Below, piece after piece: positions 28,701-40,700 of a stretch of 64,000 nt of DNA. The position numbers and the translations under genes are program-made. A model generated the notes under the pieces. It ran no database searches. It worked only from the letters and a program-made list of their open reading frames with translations, and was not told the origin of the DNA. Source of the stretch: Nelumbo lutea (lineage: Eukaryota; Streptophyta; Magnoliopsida; Proteales; Nelumbonaceae); NCBI GenBank assembly GCA_022828595.1, contig JAKGHH010000001.1, positions 213,045,848-213,109,847 on the forward strand, written 5' to 3'. Positions within the stretch are counted from its first letter, which is position 1, and every line of letters starts with the position of its first letter.

Positions 28701-31700
28701 GAGAAGCTGTTGTCTAACAATGTCAAAATCAGAATTCAGACCCGCAAGAAATTCAAAAACTCTATTTCTTTCAACCAACTTGTTAAAGGTTGTTGCATCT
28801 TTATTACTATCCCACTCGATTGTTTCAAGATGATCTATCTCATGCCATAGGGATTTCATAGTGGAGTAATAAACTGATACGGGTTTCTCACCCTGCTTCA
28901 AATTGTTAACTTCAAATTTCAACTCAAAAGCCCTATGTTAGGAAGTAGAAGATTGACTCTCTAATTGATTCTCCATAATGTTAGGTCCATCAGTTTAGGG
29001 TTCAGGTAACCCTGGAAGGCAGTGAACAGCATTCCATAAGTAAGTTTTATTTAGTTTCCAGAGACTGCTATCAGTCGAGATAGGTTGGACCTATCTAGAA
29101 GGAGAGGCCGAACTGCTTTCAAGTTTTTTTCTTTAATCTAGGGCTTGACTGTTGGGCCGAACCCCCTTCTCTCAGAGGTGATCAGTTTTAGGGTTTCATA
29201 TTGACCCTACGACAGGTCCTAACTGTACGGACTGCTTGGAGAGTGCGGCTGAGCACTTATTTCAGACCTACGATTGAAACCCTAATTCTGCTCCTGCATC
29301 TCAGATTGCTCTCTAAGCTGGTTTCAGAAAATAGCATCTCAGATTGCTCTTCTAGGGGATAAAAAACTTGACAGACTGCCTGGTACTGTGCTTGCCGATT
29401 GATTTCAGATCAGATTGGCATTGGTTTCATGCATATACTGTGATTACAGATTGGTTTCAGATCAGACCTGCATTGATTTCATACTGTTTTCTGGTTGTGA
29501 CCGATTGTCCAAGTGCTATTTTCTGGTGTAGTGGCTCTAATAGTTTGTAGCTACTGATTCTTGACCAAAGATGAGTTTAAAAATCAGGGAGAAAGTAGTT
29601 TTGGAAACAACAGTTATGGTAGTGTATCTGAAACTGGGTTTCAAATTACAACTGTGAGATTTGATGGGTCAAATTACTTGGAATGGTCTCAATCAGCCAT
29701 GATGGCTATTGGAGGAAGGGGAAAACTGGGTTACCTCTTGGGAGATGTGAAAGAACCTTCCAAGGAGGACCCAACATACACCAAGTGGGTTCAAGAGAAC
29801 TATTTGGTTATGGCATGGCTGTGTAATTCTATGCAGCCACATATCAGTTGAAATTACTTGTGGGAAAAGACAGCCAAGGAGATATGGGATGTTGTGAAAG
29901 AAACTTATTCCCAACCCCTTAATGTTGCCAGAGCCTATGAACTGAAGTGTGAGGTGAACAGCCTTAAACAAGGAGAGAAGCCAGTTTCGGTCTACTTCTC
30001 TACCTTGAAATCCTTGTGGCATGAGATTGACCATCTAGAGACCCTTGAGTGGGAGAGTCCCGAAGATGCACAGACTCACAGAAAGCAAGTCGAGACAAAT
30101 AGGGTGTTTGAGTTTCTGGCTGGCTTGAATTCAGAATATGACATTGTGCGGCAATAGATACTGACCAGAGATAGTGTGACCCTCTCTCAAGCATACTCCC
30201 CGGTGCATAGTGAAGAGACCAGGAGAAAAGTCATGATGTAGCCTCAACCCCCTTTCTCGGCCCTGACAGCTATTAAACCTAAGTCAGGGGGTGATCCAGA
30301 AAGGGACCGGAAGAAGGAAGATAAATGGGACCTGGTATGTGAACATTGCAAGAAACCCAAGCACACAAAAAATACTTGTTGGAAGTTACATCCTCACTTG
30401 GTCCCAGCAAAACTAAGAAATAAGAAGGGCAATGCTCATGTGGCCGTGAACACTGATTCAGCATTCTCATCAGGCACATCCCTAGAGACCTTAGCCGTTG
30501 TTCGGGTTGCCCTCATACAGTTGGAAAAGGAAATTGGGAGTTCAGCTCAACCGTCTCAGTCATCATCAGCTCCGACCACATCTGCGTTTGCACATTCAAG
30601 TACTCGAGCCTCAGCTTACCATGCCTCATCTCCAGGTAATACTGACCACTACTGGGTAATAGATTCAGGTGCATCCGACCATATGACTAGCTTGCCATCA
30701 TTGTTCACTTCTTATCACTTGTCCTCTGGCTGAGATAGAGTATCCATTGTTGATGGCTCTCTTGTTCCCATTTCGGGCAAGGGTGACATCAAGCTATCGG
30801 ATACTATCTCTTTATTTTCTGTCTTACATGTTCCTAAGCTTGATACTAACCTGCTTTCAGTCGGTAGTATTACCAAACACATGAACTGTTCAGTAACCTT
30901 TTTCCCTGACCGATGTGTTTTTCAGGAATTGGAGATGAGGAAGGTGATTGGGACTGGCTGTGAGACGAATGGGATCTATCTGCTTGGAGAGAGTTCTCAT
31001 CGGGAGGAGTCAGTGGATAAGAAGTCTTTTGTTTCTCAGTCTGTGAGTTCGGTTATGCTTTGGCATAATCGATTAGGTCATTTGTCTTTCAGGTCTTTGA
31101 AGAGTTTGTTTCCTGCTTTATTTGAGTCTGTTGAGTTATCAAAGTTGAGGTGTGAGAGTTGTGAGTTTGCCAAACATTGTAGAACTTCTTATTCTTTGAG
31201 TAATAAAAGGAGTAATTCTTCTTTTGATATTGTGCATACTAATGTTTGGGGGCCATATCACATCTCTTCTATGGGTGGGTATAGATATTTTCTACTATTT
31301 GTTGATGATCATGCCCGCTTTTCTTGGGTCTATCTTATGCGTTCTCGGGATGAGGTTTCTGCTATGACCCAAAACTTCCATTAGACAATTCTCACTCAGT
31401 TTGGGGCCAAAATCAAAGTCCTTAGATCTGATAATGCAAAGGAATACTTTGCTAAGCCATTGACCTCCTACCTTCTTAGCCATGGAATTCACCAGAGCAC
31501 TTGCCCTCATACACCGCAGCAGAACGGCGTTATCGAAAGGAAGAATAGGCACATCTTGGAGGTGGCTAGAAGCATTATGCTTACTTCCAATGCACCTATT
31601 CGCTTCTGGGGTGATGCTATCCTCACGGAAGTATATCTCATTAATCGGGTTCCTTCCCGGGTTCTTGATATAAAAACCCCTTTTTCCCTTCTATACCCAG

Positions 31701-34700
31701 ACGAGGAGTTGTTCATTGTTCCCCTTAAAACCTTTGGTTGTACCTGTTTCGTTCAGCTTCTCAAGCCTCATCATTCCAAGTTTGAACCTAAGGCCTCCAA
31801 ATGCATTTTCCTCGGTTATGCACAAACTCAAAAGGGTTATTGCTACTATGATCCGGTTTCAGGGAAAAGGTTTGTCTCCATGGATGTCACCTTCTTTGAG
31901 GAGATACCCTATTATCCTAGGGTTTCTCCTTAGGGGGAGAGCAGTGAGAGTGGGATTTTGAGTCTCTTTCCTCAAGGGGAGCGCAGTGGGAGGGGCTATT
32001 CGCGGTGGGAGTGGGGCTGTTCCTTTACCTATTCCACTGGGTGATGAAGGTTGTAGTGGTGAGGGTGGTCAAAGGGATCAGGAGTTGAGAGTCTATCACA
32101 AGCGATGCAGGCAAGTTGATCCTAGTCATCGGCAGTCCCGGCCAGCTCCAGTTCCTTCTGCAGCTCCAGATCCAAAGCCTACTAAGACACCTTCCACTGT
32201 TGCCACTTCCCCTCCTGTGGATGATCTTGATCTCCCTATTGTCGTCTGCAAAGGGAAACGGCATTGCACCACATCTACAGCTCACAGCATCTCACAATTC
32301 TTATCCTATGATCGCTTATCTCCCTCTTACCGGTCCTATCTCACTTCCATTGCCAATGTCCAAGAACATTGCAAGAAGCCTTATCAATTCCAAAATGGAA
32401 AGATGCAATGCAAGTTGAAATGGATGCCCTGTTGAAGAATAATACTTGGGCACTGGTTGACCTACCAAAAGGAAAGAAACCGGTTGGATGTAGATGGGTA
32501 TTCACTGCGAAGCATAATGCTAATGGCTCTATTGAAAGTTACAAAGCCCGGCTGGTCGCAAAGGGGTTCACCCAGACTTATGGTATAGACTACTTGGAGA
32601 CCTTTGCCCCAGTAGCCAAGATGACCACCATCCAAGTTCTATTATCCCTCGCAGCAAATCATTATTGGCCCTTGCTCCAGATGGATGTTAAAAATGCCTT
32701 TCTAAATGGAGAGTTATAGGAAGAGGTCTACATGCAGTTGCCTCCTAGATTCTACGATACAGAGACAGGTAAGAAGGTTTGTCGACTGAACAAGGCATTG
32801 TATGGTTTGAAGCAGTCACCTAGAGCCTGGTTTGATAGGTTCAGATTAGCCCTTGGAAAGTTCGGTTATGTACAGGCCCAGTCAGATCATACACTGTTCA
32901 TCAAGAGGGTGGAGTCCTCTTTGACACTATTTGCAGTATATGTTGATGATATTGTGGTGACAGGAAATGATAGCCATGAGATTGAGTCCCTCAAACAGCT
33001 CCTTCATCAAGAGTTTGAGGTGAAAGATCTTGGTGCACTATAGTATTTTTTGGGTATTGAGGTTGCTAGATCTAAGCAGGGGATTTTTATCTCTTAGAGA
33101 AAATATGTTCTAGATCTGTTGGCGGAAACTGGAAAGTTGGGTGTTAAGTCTGCTGATACACCCATCGAACAAAATCACAAGATTAGTGCAGAGGGCGGGG
33201 AGCCTCTTGAAGACAAAGTTATGTTCCAACGGTTGGTTGGAAAGCTCCTATATCTCTGCCTCACTCGGTCAGATATCAGTTATGCAATTAGTGTTGTTAG
33301 CCAGTACATGCAGTCCCCTAGAACTTCTCATCTCCTTGTGGCAAAGAGAATATTAGCATACTTGAAGAGATGTCCGGGTAGAGGTATACTGCTCAAGAAC
33401 AATAATCACATGAAGGTGGAGGTCTATACAGATGCCGATTGGGCTGGGAGTGTTGATGACAGAAGGTCTACCTCCGGATATTGTGCCCTTGTGGGAGGTA
33501 ACCTTGTCTCTTGGAGGAGTAAGAAGCAGAATGTTGTTTCCCACTCTAGTGCTGAAGCGGAATACAGGTCAATGGCTAACGGAGTGGCTGAGATCACTAC
33601 TTGAAGAGTTGGGTATTGACTATGAAAAGCCCTTAATGTTGTATTGTGATAATCAGGCAGCTATTAATATAGCCCACAACCCAGTGTAGCATGACAGAAC
33701 TAAACATATCAAAGTTGATCAACATTTTGTGTGAGAGGGTCACATCACAAGAAGTGTGTCTACCGTATATCACATCTAATATGCAGCTCACGGATATCCT
33801 CACCAAGGTTGTACCAAGGAAGAAGTTAGAGACAGACCTATCCAAGTTGGGAATGATAAATATCTACTCCCAACTTGAGGGGGAGTGTAGAGAACACTGA
33901 TGTGGGCCCCACAGCAGTGGTCCCCACTGTGTTCGTATGACAGCATGTGTACTTATTTGTTTCAGTCATAGTAGTGTCAGTTGGGATCAGTTTGTTATTT
34001 CAGCTGTTGTTTATTTCAGTTATTTACTTTATTTGTCATGTAAGTACTAAGGGCAGATCTGTCCTTTCCTCTATGTACTGAACATAACCTATAAATACTA
34101 AAGAGAGTGGCGGCGGCAGATGAGTTAAAATCTGTCCCTCCTTTCAAACCCTTGTGTTCTCCTGTTTCTCGTCTCTTCCTTCTCCTTTCTCTCACTTTTC
34201 TTTTGCTTTCCTTAACCTAAAATCTATTAGGGTTCAAGACTGATTGCAGTCTTGATCTTCTACTGTATTAGAGCTGGTCACAACCTAATCTACACATAGT
34301 ATCTCTTTGGTCATCTTTGCTGTTGCTGGTTCAAGAACTCTCTAACAGTATTTGGGAGGTTCTTGAGTGTCCTTGATTCTTCTTCGAGATCAGCTATAGA
34401 TCTGAACTCTACAATTTTTTCTTCTTCTGGACTGCTGCACCATCAGATTCATCCTTTTTCTTGGATCTCTTTGTAGAGACATCGGATCAGTCTGAAATCT
34501 TAGATCTTCTACTGTATAAGAGCTGGTCACAACCTAATCTACACAAAGTATCTCTTCGGTCATCTTTGCTGTTGCTGGTTCAAGAACTCTCTAACAGTAT
34601 TTGGGAGGTTCTTGAGTGTCCTTGATTCTTCTTCGAGATCAGCTATAGATCTGAGCTCTACATTTTTTTCTTCTTCTGGACTGCTGCGCCATCGGATTCA

Positions 34701-37700
34701 TCCTTTTTCTTGGATCTCTTTGTAGAGACATCGGATCAGTCTGAAATCTTAGATCTGGTGTTGCCCAGAGCAGATTTACTGAACTCTACATTTTCGATCC
34801 ACTCTTCAGTTTGGCAGAGCATTACACCCGCCCAATATGTTAGAAGCCCACCATATCAAAATGAATTGATTGTACTGTCTTGGAAGGAGCATATACACAG
34901 CTTTATATAGAATTACAAAGCTAACTTACAGGGTGATAAAATAGGAAACTAACTTTTCCTAGAAAACTAATTTCTATATCAGTGGGATTCTCCAATTAAT
35001 ATCCCATGATTCTAGGAAACTAACTTATGTATGTTTCCTAAACTGATGGACCTAAAACTATGGAGAATCTATCAGAGAGTCAATCTTCTACTTTCCAACA
35101 CTCCCCCCTCAAGGTGGTGAATATGCATCTTTCATTCCCAGCTTGGAGATAAGTCCTTGGAATGCCACACTGCAAAGCCCTTTTGTCAGCACATCTGCCA
35201 GTTGACCATTCGTTGAGACATATGGAGTGCAAATTAATCCGCTATCCAGCTTTTCCTTTATGAAATGCCTATCTATCTCAATGTGCTTTGTCTTGTCATG
35301 TTGGACGGGATTGTGAACAATGTTAATAGCTGACTTGTTGTCGCAGAATAATCTCACTGGACCTTCCCATCTGATCTTTAGGTATTCCAAAATTATCTTG
35401 AGCCATAGTAATTCACATATTCCTTGAGCCATTGCACTGAATTCTACCTCCGCACTTGATCTAGCTACCACATTCTGCTTCTTACTCCTCCATGTCACAA
35501 GATTTCCTCCAAGGAACATACAATAACCTGTAGTGGACCGCCTATCCACGGGAAAGCCTGCATAATCTGCATCTGTGTATGCCTCTAGGGCTAACCCAGT
35601 ATTTCTTTTAAACAAGATTCCTTTTCCAGGATTAGCCTTTAGATAATGTAGTATCCTATAGACCGCCTATAGGTGAACCTCTTTCGGGTTGTGCATAAAC
35701 TGGCTAACCACGCTCACGGAATACGCTATGTTTGGCCTTGTGTGGGCAAGATATATAAGTTTTCCTACTAATCTTTGGTACATTTCCCTATTCATGGCTG
35801 GATCTTCATTTGCTTCTCCCAATTTGTGATTTGGCTCAATCGGTGTGGAGGATGGTTTGCATGCTAACTTTCCTATCTCTCTTAAAAGATCTGTTACATA
35901 TTTCTATTGTGAAATAAAGATGCCTTCTCTGGAATGAGCTACTTCAATCCCTAGAAAATACTTCAATCTCCCAAGTTCTTTTATTTCGAATTCTCTGACT
36001 AGGCATCTTCTCAAGGCTTCCTTCTCCTTTTCATCATTTCTTGTCACAATTATGTCATCGACATATACAAGAAGAGTCGTGACTCCCCCTGCATCCGGAT
36101 GCTTTATAAAGAGTGTATGATCTCCCTGACTTTGTTTGTATCCGATGGCAAGCATAACTTTAGTAAATCTTCCAAACCACGCCCTAGGTGATTGCTTGAG
36201 ACCATATAGTGCTTTCTTCAACTTGCAAACTTTATTTCCTTTTAGATTTCCTTTGAAGCCCGGAGGAATATCCATGTATATCTCCTCCTCTAAATTACCA
36301 TGAAGAAAAGCATTCTTTACATCAAATTGCTCCAAGTACTAGTTGAAGTTAGTTGCTAGTGACAACAAAATTCTTACCGTATTCATCTTAGTCGCTGGAG
36401 TGAATGTCTCCTGATAGTCAACACCATAGGTTTGTGTATATCCCTTTGCCACGAGTCTTGCCTTGTATCTTTCTAGAGAGCCATCTGACTTGTACTTTAC
36501 TATGAAAACCCACTTGCAGCCCACGAGTTTCTTTCCTGGTGGTAGGTCAACAATTTCCCATGTTTGACTCTTATCTAGAGCCTGCATCTCTTCTTCATAG
36601 CATCTTTCCATTTCTCATCAGATAATGCCTCAGATAAAGTATTAGGAATATGAATGGTGTTTAGACTAACTAGGAAACTCCTATGTGATGGTGAGAATTT
36701 TTTAAAGGACACAAAATTTGCTAAGGGATATAAGGGATGTTTAGTGCATTCTCTTGTGCCTTTCCTAAGGGCAATAGGAAGATCTTGGTTAGATGCTAAT
36801 TCAGAAGAAATTTCTAGAACTGTATTTACCTCATTCTCAGGATTAGGAGTTGAATCTTGAACCTGCACAAGATTAGGATCCTGGTCTCTTCTTCTTGAAT
36901 ATACCTGCAATCTCATAGAGACAAAGTTCATCATTATCTTCCATGGGTCTAGTATGAATGGGTGAAGAAGTTGGTTTGGTTTGAGGTGGTTCGATAGGTG
37001 CAGACACAAATTGAACTGGTATAGATGCTTAGTTTGGGTGTTGAGAAACTATAGGTAGACCAAGCGGGAACAAATCTCTATCCTTATCTTCAATGAATGA
37101 CAAGGACTCCCCCTAAAGATAAGGTTGAGTGAAATATGGTGTTTTTTCTTCAAAAGTGACATCAATAGAGACAGAATTTTTTGGTAGGTGTGTGGTAACA
37201 CTTATAACCCTTTTGGGTGGATGAATAACACACAAAAATACACTTGACGGCTCTTCGATCTAACTTCCCTCTATTATGGCTATGGACATGGATAAAAGCA
37301 GTGCATCCAAAAATTCTTGGGGTGAGATTATTTGTTGTACGTAGATCGGGATAAAATTGAGAAAGTGTTCCATTGGTGTTTTAAATCCCAACACCCTCGA
37401 AGGTAATCAATTTATAAGGTATACGGCTGTAAGCACAGCTTCCCCCCAATAGGTTTTTGGAACATGCTGGTGGAAAAGTAAGGCTTGGGTTGTAGCTAGT
37501 AGATGACCATTCTTCCTTTCTGCTACTCCGTTTTGTTGTGGAGTATTAATGCAGGAGGATTCATGGATAATCCTTTCTTTTTGAAAATATGGGGATAAAG
37601 TTTGGTTGAAATAATCCTGTGCATTATCCGATCTAAATCTTTTGATTCTGACCCCAAACTGATTTTGAATCATGTTATGGAAATTTGGGAGTACACTACT

Positions 37701-40700
37701 TACATCTGATTTAGATTTAAGAAGAAAGATCCAAGAGACCCTAGTGCAATCATCAATAAAAGAGATGAACCATCGTGAGCCAAACACATTTGGAACTGTG
37801 GAGGGTCCCCATATATCACTATGGGTCAAAAAGAATGGGACTGAACTTCTCTTGTTACTGATTGGAAACGGCACGCGCTTGAGTTTTGCAAATTCACACA
37901 CATCATAATGAAAATATTCAACACTCAATCCTTTAAACAAGGAGGGAAACATAGTTTTCAGAATTCCAAAAGATGGATGTCCTAGTCTAAAGTGGTGAAG
38001 CCAAATGGTGTCTTTGTTGGACGATGAAAGGAATGGCAGAGATAACTTATCCTGGACAATATTTGATTTGCATGATTCTTCAAGATAGTAGAGTCCATTC
38101 TTCTCCCTAGCAAGTCCAATCCTCTTCCCCGAATCCTGGTCCTGAAATATACAGTAAGAAGGATAGAAAAACACATTACAGTTCATGTCATGGGTGAGTT
38201 TTTGGATGGATGCCAGGTTAGTGGACAATTTGGGAACATTAAGGACATTTTTTAGTGTAAGTGATGGATTAATATGGATATCCCCAAGGCCAGCTCCGGT
38301 AGTAAGGAAACCGTCTGCAATGGCTATTTTTCGATTGCTTGGGCAGGGGGTATAAGTGCTAAAATGTAGTAAGGAGTGAGTCATGTGATCTGTGGCTCCT
38401 GAGTCAATAACCCATAAATCCTTAATAGATTCATCTGAGACATTTAGTCCGTGAGGAGTAGAAAACTTACCCTAAGATTGCAAGAGAGCCTGCACCACTA
38501 GGTTTCTCCAACGATCCCAGAAGCCCCCTTAACTTTTCGATCTCCTCCTTATTGAACTCAATCTTTTGGAGGCTTTTCTTGGCTCGGATGATTCGTGGTA
38601 AAGTTAGCTTGATTTCGACTCTTCTGTTGTCCTCCTCGGTAGCCCCATTACCTGTTCGACAGTTTACCATTCAGCTTCCAACACTTCTCTTTGGAGTGCC
38701 TTGGTTTCTTGCAATAGGTACACCAAATAGACTACTTGTTGTCCTGTGCAAAGGACAAATTTGTCTTCATTCCTTCTAGTATTTTCGGTTGTTCCATCCT
38801 TGTAGCCATGGCTGAACCTTCTAGTACTCGGGGTTCAAGCATAACCCCCCTACGGCTTTCTTCAACACGAATCAGAGAAATAGTCTCATTTAGAGATGGT
38901 ACCTCTTCTTTGGCGAGAATCTGGACCCTAACTTGATCAAATTCTGTGTTGAGTCCTGCAAGAAAGTCATAAACGCGATCTTTTTCGATAAAACTCCTTA
39001 GGATTGCCGCATCCGCTGCACATTTAGTCTCAATGCACCGATAATGATCGAGTTCTTGCCACAGGTTCTGCAGTAAATTTGCGTACTCAGTAACTGTCTT
39101 GCTGCCTTGTTTAGTCGCTCCAGTCTTGACTTTAATTTCCTCAACTTGTGCTGCATCATGTGCCTTTGAATATGTTTGTCGGATGGCATCCAGATCTCTT
39201 TAGCCGTGGATAAAAACATACATGTGCCGCTGATTTCAGGGTTCATTGAATTCCATAACCATGACATGATCATGGAGTCAAATTTGTCCCATGCATCAAA
39301 TCTTGGATCTCCTTCCTTCGGTCCCGTCCCTAAGAGATGGCTAAGCTTTCCTTTTTCCTTTGAATATGTTCGAACCAACTGAGACCACTTCAAATAACTT
39401 TTCCCGTTCAACCTATATGCTGCCTGAATGTTTTGCAGGTCGCCAGATGCTTGATGGGAGGAGACTTCTTCTGATTGTGCAGTGGTATTTGATACGGTGT
39501 ATATTAGGTCATGACCAGCTCTGATACCATGAGAGAATTTGAGAAAAAGTGATTTGATTGTACTGTCTTGGAAGGAGCATATACACAGCTTTATATAGAA
39601 TTACAGAGCTAACTTACAAGGAGATAAAATAGGAAACTAACTTTTCCTAGAAAACTAATTTCTATATCAATGGGATTCTCCAATTAATATCTCATGATTC
39701 TAGGATGTCCCATGATTCTAGGAAACTAACTTATGTATGTTTCCTAAACTGATGGACCTAAAATTATGGAGAATCAATCAGAGAGTCAATCTTCTACTTT
39801 CCAACAATAAGAAATAAAAATTAAACTTATGGGACCACATAAACATGGAACATCATGTCTGGTCCACTGTATCACTACAAAGATAATATAATGCACCAGC
39901 TTCATGCCCTCCACCAATCTTCTCCTCCATCTTAAGATCCCAAAAAATACAAGATGAAGGGTAAAAAGTGATAGAATAATTAAGGGACTTGCCGACTTGG
40001 GTTAATTTGCCAATAGACATAAGATTGAATGGAAATTTTGATATATATAAAATAGATTTTAAAGAAAGAGAAGCAAGATCAACATTACCAACACCACAAA
40101 TAGGAGAGGTAGAACAATTGGCTAAAGTAACACTTTGTGATATGGAGGATTAAGAAAGGAAAGAAAACACACCTAAAGCCCCAGTCATATGATCAGAGGC
40201 TCTAGAATTGATAATCCAATGGGAAGGTTTGGATGTCAAACAAGCCATACCTGAATGAGCACTTGTGGTAGTATCTGTTGTAAGGGTGTTTGATCATTCT
40301 ACTGATTATTAGCCACTTCACCACCAACAATAACAGCATGGTTAGCCCATGGGAAGGTGGTCCATGTAGATCATAACAGAAGTTAACTGTATGTCCCTTC
40401 ATTCCACAATAAGTACACTTCCTAGGAGTGCTACCTCATCCTCTACCATGGCCTCCCCCTGAATCACGACCTCCACTACTTTGACTACCATGATCAAACA
40501 TGGTGGTACCACGACCTCCTTGAACTCCATGACCTCCACCTCTATTCCCACAACACCCTCTTGCTACAACAAACATTGATCTGTCAAAAGTAGTAGTACT
40601 CTTTGTAGGTCCTAGAGAAATCCTACAGAGTCGAGCAAACACTAACTCAAGAGTAGGAAGAGAAGATCCACCCAATATTTGTGCTCTAACTGGTCCAAAC

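Larger units (their letters stand above)
29000..34861 (+). mobile_element. Copia element V (plus strand, lacks 5' LTR)
   Basis: It comprises a leader (29000-29560), gag, protease, integrase, RT, RNase H and one LTR at 33886-34262. That LTR is followed by a primer-binding-site-like sequence and a further leader that is tandemly duplicated, up to 34861 where element VI begins. No upstream LTR of this type is present. It is closely related to element III at protein level but has a different LTR. Confidence 0.85.
34862..39806 (-). mobile_element. Copia element VI (minus strand, nearly complete)
   Basis: It has a 3' LTR (34862-35100), RNase H, RT, integrase, protease, gag, a perfect primer-binding site and a 5' LTR (39530-39806), 4.9 kb in all. 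The left LTR lacks about the first 20-30 bp seen in the right one. The outer flanks differ (element V leader on the left, element III LTR on the right), so no target duplication is present and the ends were rearranged after insertion. Confidence 0.88.

Noticed and set aside
34257..34755. The 249-bp tandem repeat as a satellite or CRISPR-like array
   Set aside because: There are only two units, containing retrotransposon leader and PBS-like sequence. It is a local duplication.
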